From: Tenacibaculum sp. 190524A02b
Lineage (GTDB): Bacteria; Bacteroidota; Bacteroidia; Flavobacteriales; Flavobacteriaceae
Length of the DNA stretch: 64,000 bases
Direction: 5' to 3'
NCBI RefSeq assembly: GCF_964036645.1
Contig: NZ_OZ038525.1
Location: 3,228,001-3,292,000 of the forward strand
Under the pieces are notes generated by a model, which saw only the letters and a program-made list of their open reading frames with translations, ran no database searches and was not told the origin of the DNA. Shown here one piece after another: positions 21,280 through 29,400 of the stretch (position 1 is its first letter; each line of letters begins with the position of its first letter). A program made the position numbers and the translations under genes.

Positions 21280-23463
21280 TTAAAAATCAAAACGATAATT
21301 TAGTTTTAATGCAGCTCCCCAATTAGTCCTAGTTAAATACTTATTGAAATTATCAGTTACCACTAAGTAAACATAAGACAAAGGTTTGTATTCCCATTGC
21401 AACCTTGTATTTACATTAAAATTATTAAATTGGGTATTGTATTGCACATAGGTAGTCCAATTTAATCGGTTATTAAAAAATACTTCTCCAGTAAATCTTG
21501 CTAAATGAAAAGTTTCGCTTCCTAAATTTTCTAAATCTATATGGTTCATTGAATAATTTACATTAACCTGTGCAAAGGGTAACATTCGGTAGCCTACTTC
21601 AGTTTCAAATCCTTTTTTATATCCATTAAAATACCCTCCATAAAAAACTTCTGAAGCATAGTACATATTCTTATTGGTGGCACGATTATTATATCCTAAA
21701 GTAATATCCGTAGTATTATAAACACCTGGTATTATAGGTTTATCATTGTTTAATACATCAAATCCATATTTTAAGTCAAAATAATCATGTTTTATATTCA
21801 GGTATAAGGACGCTAAATTCTTTTTAAACCATAAAGAATTCCCTATAACGGTTGTCATTTCTGTTAAAACTCCATTCCCATCCCAAAAAGCATCATTCAC
21901 AATTGACAAATAACGATATCTATCAATGGTTTTAGAATTGGTTGGGTAATGTGTTTTTTGAAAAACCATATAAGAATCCAAATAAGAATCACGAATTGTT
22001 AGCTTATTTATGGCATCGTAATTATAAAGTCTTGGTGTAAACCCAACCTCCGTTATAAAGTTTTTATCAAGCGTTTTAAAAGCACCTTTTATAAAGGTTT
22101 CTCTAGTATTGTATTGAGTTTCAATATTAAAAAAATTATTATCGGTATGAATAGTATTACTAAAACTCTTTCCATAATTTGCTTGTCCCGACCATAATTT
22201 ATTTTTTGACCTATAATTAAGGTTTAGCCCTAATACACGGTTATAATTATTTTTAAAATAAAAACCATCTGTCTCCTGCCTATTGACTAGATATCCAGTT
22301 GTAGTAAATGTTTCCGATAGTTTTTGACGACCAACCACCACCGCATAATTTTGTGCAACTTTACTTCCCTCCTTTTCTGTTTGTGCGTTTAAAACTCCTA
22401 TTCTTGTGGTTGATGAAATGTTTCCTGAAAGTTTTAATCCAAATTGCATATTGGTTGTTCCACCTATAATTCTTGAATAAAAAGGATTTACTCCATAGGT
22501 TCCTAGATTGTTAAACAAATCACTATTTTCTAAAAAAAAGTTTCTACGTTCAGGAAAATTAATCGCAAATCGGGTTAGGTTTACTACTTGTTGATCTACA
22601 TCCACTTGAGAGAAATCTGGATTAAGTGTAGCGTCCAATCGTAATGAAGAGGTAATATTATACTGCACATCAATACTTGGTTTGAATGTAGAAGTATTTT
22701 TATCATCTATAACATTTTTCTCATAATTATAAGTAATAGATGGTGTTACTGTAAAAGGAGCATTACTATTTTTAGGCAAGCTTTCTATACTTACCTCTTC
22801 TGTAAATCGTAGGTCAAATTGAAAAAAATTACGAGACATATCTGTATAGGTCATCCATGAATTTGTTTTAAAATCACGGTAAAAAAACTGCATTCCCCAA
22901 ACTGAATTATTCACATCAAAGTTTAATGATTTGAATGGAATTGCTATTTCATAAACTTTTTGTGTTCCCTTTGTTGTTGTTTTTGACTCCCAAACTGCAT
23001 TCCAACTTTCATTAAAACTATAGTCAGTACCATTAAAATCTACCAAAGCATCTTGTTGCGTATTTCCTACATTTAAGGTAAAGTAATATCCATTATTTTC
23101 CTTATTGAAAGGATCTAATACAATACCAAAAGCATCACTCCCAACCACAGCATCCCCATGATTATCTCTTTTTAATGTACTTATTTTATTATTTGAGGTA
23201 GTATCAAAATAAATAGCGCTTATATATAGATATTTACCATTATGAAAAACACGTACTTCTGTTTTATTTGTTGCCTTCCCCTCATCATTAGGATAGAAAT
23301 TATTAAACTCTGAAAACACTTCAGCTTGCTGCCAAACTTTTTCGTCTAACTTTCCATCTATTGTTATTACTTCATTTGTTATTATTGGAATACTTTTATT
23401 TTGTGAAACTCCAGTTAAAAAACCACAAAAAACACCTATAATTGTTAAAATATTATTTCTCAT
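21280..23463 (-). CDS. DUF5916 protein with N-terminal CBM9-like domain
   Basis: A 727-residue exported protein with a signal peptide (about 1-20). Residues about 25-200 resemble a family 9 carbohydrate-binding-like domain (IDGKLDEKVWQQAEVFSEF, then TEVRVFHNGKYLYISAIYFD). The remainder is a beta-rich DUF5916 region (PF19313), with FNATLNPDFSQVDVDQQ-type text (here DATLNPDFSQVDVDQQVV), NFPERRNFFLEN and many alternating strands ending in an aromatic residue (LKLNYRFDF), typical of an outer-membrane beta barrel. The function of the family is unknown. It overlaps the SMP-30-like lipoprotein gene upstream by 11 bases, so the two are co-translated. Confidence 0.88.
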   Translation of the reverse strand: MRNNILTIIGVFCGFLTGVSQNKSIPIITNEVITIDGKLDEKVWQQAEVFSEFNNFYPNDEGKATNKTEVRVFHNGKYLYISAIYFDTTSNNKISTLKRDNHGDAVVGSDAFGIVLDPFNKENNGYYFTLNVGNTQQDALVDFNGTDYSFNESWNAVWESKTTTKGTQKVYEIAIPFKSLNFDVNNSVWGMQFFYRDFKTNSWMTYTDMSRNFFQFDLRFTEEVSIESLPKNSNAPFTVTPSITYNYEKNVIDDKNTSTFKPSIDVQYNITSSLRLDATLNPDFSQVDVDQQVVNLTRFAINFPERRNFFLENSDLFNNLGTYGVNPFYSRIIGGTTNMQFGLKLSGNISSTTRIGVLNAQTEKEGSKVAQNYAVVVGRQKLSETFTTTGYLVNRQETDGFYFKNNYNRVLGLNLNYRSKNKLWSGQANYGKSFSNTIHTDNNFFNIETQYNTRETFIKGAFKTLDKNFITEVGFTPRLYNYDAINKLTIRDSYLDSYMVFQKTHYPTNSKTIDRYRYLSIVNDAFWDGNGVLTEMTTVIGNSLWFKKNLASLYLNIKHDYFDLKYGFDVLNNDKPIIPGVYNTTDITLGYNNRATNKNMYYASEVFYGGYFNGYKKGFETEVGYRMLPFAQVNVNYSMNHIDLENLGSETFHLARFTGEVFFNNRLNWTTYVQYNTQFNNFNVNTRLQWEYKPLSYVYLVVTDNFNKYLTRTNWGAALKLNYRFDF

Positions 23464-24319
23464 CGATCAATCTGTAAGCTATTAATTTGTGTTTTAACAT
23501 TGCTGGTACTAGCAACATTTTTTTAGAAGGTATATACGTAATATCTGCTGCATTTATTCCTTCTTTAGTGGTATCTAACAATAAGGTTTTCTTCCCGTTT
23601 TTAGTTACATAATGAATCATTCCTTCCCAACTAGAAATTAAATAATCACCATTTCCTATAGCTACAATTCCATCAGGATTTGAAATTCCTTGGGTTAAAA
23701 TACTTGTCGACTTCGTTTTCAAATCAAACTTTTGTATGGATTTATCTCCCAAACCTATTAAAATATGATTTCCTTCCACTAAAAGTCCATTAGGCCAATT
23801 CAAATTACTTTTTACAACGGTTACTTTTCCTTTTTTCAATGCAAATAGTTTTCCGCTTTTTGTACCACTTCCATAAACAGTACCATCCTCTGAAACCGTT
23901 ACATCATTGATACGTTCAGCCCCATTGACTATATGTTTCTTAATAATACTAGCATTATTTACATCAACTTCTATAATTTTATCAAAATCAGCTGCAAACA
24001 ATCTATTTTTAAATAAAGTCAAGCCTGTTGGCCCTTCTATATTTGCAATCCATTTATGGTTAACAACCTCTCCTTTTAAATTTACCTTGCTAATAAACCC
24101 TTTTCCATTTGGTTTTAACCAATGTCCATTAATACTACTCACATAAAGTAAATCCTTAGATGCATCATACTCTACTGATTCTAAATCTGACAAAACACTA
24201 TCAGTTTCCCAAAGTTTTTCTAATGTTGGATTGGATAATATTTCACCATACCCTTCTTTTTTTATAGTGCATGAGGCAACTATTAAAGCTATAATTATTA
24301 TAAAAGCTATTTTTTTCAT
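23453..24319 (-). CDS. SMP-30/NHL-like beta-propeller lipoprotein
   Basis: A 288-residue lipoprotein: the signal segment ends in LIVASC, so C17 is lipidated. The rest is a propeller of the SMP-30/gluconolactonase/NHL kind, with repeated strand patterns (DLESVEYDASKDLLYVSSI, EGPTGLTLFKNRLFAADF, ERINDVTVSEDGTVYGSG, NWPNGLLVEGNHILIGLG, NPDGIVAIGNGDYLISSW). It may bind or hydrolyse a small ligand such as a lactone, but a metal site cannot be assigned with confidence. It is the first gene of a two-gene unit with DUF5916 and is divergent from the LytS gene. Confidence 0.85.
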   Translation of the reverse strand: MKKIAFIIIIALIVASCTIKKEGYGEILSNPTLEKLWETDSVLSDLESVEYDASKDLLYVSSINGHWLKPNGKGFISKVNLKGEVVNHKWIANIEGPTGLTLFKNRLFAADFDKIIEVDVNNASIIKKHIVNGAERINDVTVSEDGTVYGSGTKSGKLFALKKGKVTVVKSNLNWPNGLLVEGNHILIGLGDKSIQKFDLKTKSTSILTQGISNPDGIVAIGNGDYLISSWEGMIHYVTKNGKKTLLLDTTKEGINAADITYIPSKKMLLVPAMLKHKLIAYRLIDEK

Positions 24320-24510
24320 TTTACTAAGTATTTATAGAATGCTTCAAAACTAAAAAGTGAAATAGTTCATTTTTTTAAAAGTGTACCAACTCTTACTTTA
24401 AGGTTACGTAAACTTTCTTCTCTTAAAAAGCCTGTTTTGTATCCATTAACATGATATTCGTCCCCAAATAGAGCTATTCATTGTTGTAATCTGTATTTTT
24501 ACCAATCAAT

Positions 24511-25575
24511 ATGCGTTCATTTCTACAAAAAATAAATAAACCTATTTATAAACACACCTTATTTTGGGTAGTGGTTTTTTTGTTTTATACTACTTCTGCT
24601 TATAAGCGCTTTAGTTCTATAGAAGAACTTTTAATTACTTATTTTTTTCATGTTCTTTTCCAAGTCTTAATAGCCTATAGTATTTTACACATTATAATCC
24701 CCAGATACAGAAAGAATAAAAGTATATGGCAAGGCATAATTTCTTTCCTTCTCATTTTCTTTATCATTAATGTTTTTTATGCAACTGTATGGATGTTTTA
24801 TTTAGAAAGAGTGTATGTAGACTGTTATGTTACCTATAAAAAAATGTATGGAGAGCAATCTTTTCTAGATCGTATTACCGATTGGAAATCTATTTATATC
24901 CGTTTGCCTATTTTTTATCTACCTTCTTTATTCTTTTTAGTAGCCTTGAAATTTTATGAAAAAGCATACTACCAGTCTAAAATAAGTGAACAAAAGAAAA
25001 TTGACGAGTTAAAGGTATTACGCCATCAACTAAATCCTCACTTTTTATTCAACACTTTGAATAATCTTTACTCTTTAGCAGTAGAAAAATCAGATAAAAC
25101 ACCTGAGGTAATTGCTAAACTTTCAGGAATGTTAGATTATATGTTATATGGTTGCGACGATACTTTTGTTCCTATTTATAAAGAAGTTGATTTGATTGAA
25201 AACTATTTAGCTTTAGAACAAATTAGATATGAAGATCGTGCTAAGATTTCTTTTACTAACAATATACAGGAAGTTGTAAAAATTGCTCCACTTTTATTGC
25301 TAACCTTTATTGAAAATGCTTTTAAACATGGCGTAAAACACGAACTTGATATTGCTGAAGTTTCCTTAACATTAGCTACAAATAAAAAGAATATTCTATT
25401 CACTATTTTTAACACCAAACCTATAATGGGTACTTCCAAAAGTCCGTTAAAAAAATCGATAGGATTAAAAAATGTAGAAAAACAACTGAGTTTAATATAT
25501 CCTAATGCATATACCTTAACTATTGAGGATAATCCTGATAGTTTTTTTATTACCTTAGAATTAGAAAAACGTTAG
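24511..25575 (+). CDS. LytS-type membrane sensor histidine kinase
   Basis: A 354-residue kinase with four membrane helices (about 15-33, 42-65, 74-100 and 133-150) and a short coiled linker. The His_kinase domain (PF06580) starts at LKVLRHQLNPHFLFNTLNNLY with phospho-acceptor H177. The ATPase part shows the N box LLTFIENAFKHGVKH and a glycine motif SIGLKNVEKQL. The four-helix input domain with almost no periplasmic part suggests sensing within the membrane. The partner regulator starts 3 bases downstream and the giant exported protein follows, so the trio may be one functional unit. Confidence 0.93.
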   Translation: MRSFLQKINKPIYKHTLFWVVVFLFYTTSAYKRFSSIEELLITYFFHVLFQVLIAYSILHIIIPRYRKNKSIWQGIISFLLIFFIINVFYATVWMFYLERVYVDCYVTYKKMYGEQSFLDRITDWKSIYIRLPIFYLPSLFFLVALKFYEKAYYQSKISEQKKIDELKVLRHQLNPHFLFNTLNNLYSLAVEKSDKTPEVIAKLSGMLDYMLYGCDDTFVPIYKEVDLIENYLALEQIRYEDRAKISFTNNIQEVVKIAPLLLLTFIENAFKHGVKHELDIAEVSLTLATNKKNILFTIFNTKPIMGTSKSPLKKSIGLKNVEKQLSLIYPNAYTLTIEDNPDSFFITLELEKR

Positions 25576-25578
25576 TAT

Positions 25579-26274
25579 ATGTACAAATGTTTAATTATTG
25601 ACGATGAGAAGTTAGCTAGAAAACTTATTGAAAATCATATTGCTAACATTGATCATTTTGAAGTGATTGCTTCTTGTAAAAGTGCTATAGAAGCTAGTAA
25701 GGTGTTAAATGAACATTGTATAGATCTTATTTTTTCTGATATTGAGATGCCCGTTTTACAGGGAATTGATTTTTATAAGAACTTAGTTAATAAGCCTGCT
25801 GTTATTTTCACTACTGCATATAGGCAATATGCTGTTGATGGTTTTGAGGTAAATGCTATTGATTATTTGTTGAAACCCATCACTTTTCCTCGTTTTTTTA
25901 AAGCTATTGAAAAATTTTTGGCTACTCAAAACACCAATCAAACACCAACTACTACCAATACAAAAACAGATAAAGATTATGTATTTGTTACCGAAGATAG
26001 AAAACAGGTTAAGTTATTATTTGACACTATTCTTTATATTGAAAGTATTAAAAACTACATTAAAATCATTACTACTTCAAAAACTCATGTAATAAAACAT
26101 GGTATTTCTTCTTTTGAAAATTTATTAGATACTCGTTTTTTACGCATTCATCGATCCTATATTATAAATACTCAAAAAGTTACCGCCTTCACCAAACATG
26201 ATGTAGAAATAAACACTCTTGAAATCCCTATAGGAGACAGTTATAAAAGTTTAGTTTTTGAGGTTTTGAAATAA
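25579..26274 (+). CDS. LytTR-family response regulator
   Basis: A 231-residue regulator. The receiver domain (1-115) has D8 and D9, phospho-acceptor D54 (IFSDIEMPVLQG), the FTTAY segment and K in YLLKP. A threonine/asparagine-rich linker (about 117-135) leads to a LytTR domain (about 137-231) with ILYIESIKNYIKI, FLRIHRSYIINTQKV and a terminal IPIGDSYKSLV. It follows the kinase gene by 3 bases and is phosphorylated by it, by inference. A palindrome at 26373-26403, between this gene and the giant protein gene, is a plausible regulatory site. Confidence 0.94.
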   Translation: MYKCLIIDDEKLARKLIENHIANIDHFEVIASCKSAIEASKVLNEHCIDLIFSDIEMPVLQGIDFYKNLVNKPAVIFTTAYRQYAVDGFEVNAIDYLLKPITFPRFFKAIEKFLATQNTNQTPTTTNTKTDKDYVFVTEDRKQVKLLFDTILYIESIKNYIKIITTSKTHVIKHGISSFENLLDTRFLRIHRSYIINTQKVTAFTKHDVEINTLEIPIGDSYKSLVFEVLK

Positions 26275-26372
26275 GTTTTTTATTTCATTTTCTAATAAAG
26301 CTTAAAAAGTATTAGATAAAGTTAGAATACCATACGCTAAAAACACAATTACTCCGTTGTATAGAGTTTATA

Positions 26373-26403
26373 GTACTAGTGTTATTTAAAATCACACTAG
26401 TAC
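26373..26403 (+). promoter_or_regulatory. Perfect 10-bp inverted repeat upstream of the giant exported protein
   Basis: GTACTAGTGT (26373-26382) and ACACTAGTAC (26394-26403) are exact complements separated by 11 AT-rich bases, 22 bases before the ATG at 26425. No T tract follows, so it is not a normal terminator. It could be an operator or a 5'-leader hairpin. Confidence 0.5.
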
Positions 26404-26424
26404 ATACATAACATAAAACTACAT

Positions 26425-29400
26425 ATGAAAACCCCTTATTTTGTATTAGTTGTACTCTTTGCAATAACTAATCTGTTTGCTCAAAATGAGCCCTGTAACG
26501 AAACTCAAAAGCCTACTGATGAGGCTCCCATTACGCTACAACAATTATCGAATTTAATTACTACACCTTCGTTTTATGATACGAATCATCGGTATTTAGA
26601 TGGTTTAGGAACCAAAGGCGGGAAGTATTCCGGAGGTTTTTTTGATACTTGGTTAGGAGAAACACAAATTATGTTTCCTTATAACGGGCTGCCAATAGTT
26701 GTTAATAAAACCAGTACGCAATATGTGGCAAATGACTCTAACTACATGTATTGGATGGCGTTGACAATGGGACAAGAGTATATGAATGTTGATATGCAAT
26801 GGATGATGGGTATTGGAGCTAAAGAAACTTTTAGTGGTACTGTAAACGCTAGTGCTACTTCTTTAACAAATGGAGAAGGAGCTTTTGGTCCTTTTGAAGT
26901 AGAAATGTTTACCGGATTAGATAGAGTAATGGCATATCCTTCATTTTTTCCTAAATATGAATTACACTTAACAAATGCTCGTGATATTGCTACCTCTGGT
27001 GTAGATCCTACCGATTTTATGGCAAACTATGTAGGAACAACTGCCGATATAGCATGGTTAAATGAAGCACCAGCTGTAAATGGGTATATGTTGGGTATTA
27101 TGAACTTTTTTACAATATATAATTGGTTTAGCTACGCACAAGATTTATGTTGGCAACAAATTATTGAAGAACCTGCTGACCCCTATTATGCTTTGGCTTC
27201 TATGACCGTTACTTATAATAGAGGTTTTTCAGCAGCTGCTACTATTGCAGAAACGATGAAAAAAGATAATTATGAAGCTACTAAAAACAACCCAAATGCA
27301 AGAGATTTACTTCCTACGGGACATGCTGATTATAGAAAGCATATTACGGAAGTAATTGAAAGTATTGTAGCTAGAGGAGAACAAGCAGCAACTAATACGT
27401 CAACTCCACTTTGGGATTATGAAATTACCTGGGAAATAATTGAACGTTTCTTTTTAGGTGAAGGAGGAACTATAGATGTACAAGGAAAAGGAGGTTTATT
27501 AAGACACTATGCTCCTAAAGATATTGTGAAAAGGCAAGATATTATGGGTACGCTTCAACAAGCGTTTACTATATTAAAAGGAAAGGCACCATCTTCATCA
27601 GCCAATACCATAAGTTTTAGATATGATTGGTTAGCGTTATTAAGAACCGTTAAACAACATTTTCCAAATGATAAAATTTTTGAAAAACCAACAGGAGGTG
27701 ATACAGCACAACAAGTTGAAAACTACTCGCAAGTGGGAGGATGTTGCTATCAAGAACCTGAAATTGAAATTATCCCTAATTGTCAATATGAACCTACTTC
27801 AGTAGAAGTATTAACGCCTATTGAAAAAGTTGAGTGGGTTGCTAAATTTATAAACGAAGATGGTGACATAGAAACTTTTGGAGTACTGACAAATAAAAAA
27901 GGTGCCTTCTTTTTTCCTGAACCAAGAGAGTATACAATTGATGTTAAAGTAACTGTTGATGGAATTGAAACTGTTTTTCCACAAACTACGGTAACCATCC
28001 CTGTTCGTCCCATAGCAAATGAAGTAGAAGACTATTCTTCATGTACAGGTATTTTTGATTTAACAACTAAAGATGCCGAAGTTATTGGAGGACAAGTAAT
28101 ACCCAATATTAAAGTAGATTATTATCCTGTTGAAGAACATGCTATGTTGGGAGGAATACCCATTCAAAACCCAACAGCATATACATTTGACGGTGATACA
28201 AAGGAAATTTTTGCACGAATATATCTTGAAGGAAGTCAGTGTTATGCAGTAACCTCTTTTAAGTTGTCAAAAAGCGGTACTACAGGAACTTTACCTATTG
28301 AAGATAATTATGCTTTTTGTGGTAGTAGTGCCAATGCAACTGATAAAGAAGTACGTATAACATTAGATTCATATGATACGTATAGTTGGAACAAAATAGC
28401 AACCAATGGAGACGCTACCGAATTTTTTACAGGAAATGAAGTAGTAATTACTGAAGAAGGAAATTATAGTGTAACCGTAACTAGTGGTGGACAAGGCGGA
28501 TGTGAGCTTTCTAAAGATTTTACAGTTGAGGTAATCAGTCCCACCGCTAATAAACCATCAGATTTTAATGAGTGTTCAGTGAATGGACAAGATATTGTTT
28601 TTGATTTAACAACTAAAACCGCTGAAATACTAGGTAGTCAACAAGGAGCTGAGGTAACTTTTCATACCTCACAAGCTGATGCTGATGCTGGAACAGAAAT
28701 AATTCAAACTCCAGATTCCTATAGTATTACTACTGATGAAAAAGAGATATTTGCAAGAGTTTTTATTCAAGGTAAAACATGTCAAAGCACCACTTCTTTT
28801 ATGTTACGCAAAAATGAAATTACGATTAATTTAGAAGAAGAATATGCCTTTTGTAATAATAGCACTGATCCAAATGATTCACAAGTTAAACTATCCTTAG
28901 AAGTGTTTGATAGTTATAGCTGGAATACTCTAGGTGCTAATGGAATTAAAACAGAGTTTTCTACAGCAAGAGAAGTAACAATTACAAATGCAGGTACCTA
29001 TAGTGTTACTGTAAGAAAAGGAGTTTGTGAAGAAACTAAAGAATTTAAAGTAGATGGAGTAGATCCTATAGCTAACCAACCATCAGAGTATTCACTTTGT
29101 ATTAAAGACGGCGAAGACCCGATATTTGATTTAACTACTAAAGATGTTGAGATTATAAACGGGCAAGTAGGTAATTTTACTATAACATATCATAATACAG
29201 AAGATGAAGCTAATAGTGGAACCGCACCAATAACCAATACTACTAATTATACTTTTAGTGAAACTGAAAAGGAAATTTACGCTAGAATTTTTATAGCAGA
29301 TAAAGGATGCCATAATAGTACTTCTTTCAAACTAATAAAAAACGATCTTAGTATCAATGTTGAAGAAGAATACAATATTTGCTCAGGCACTATTTCTACC

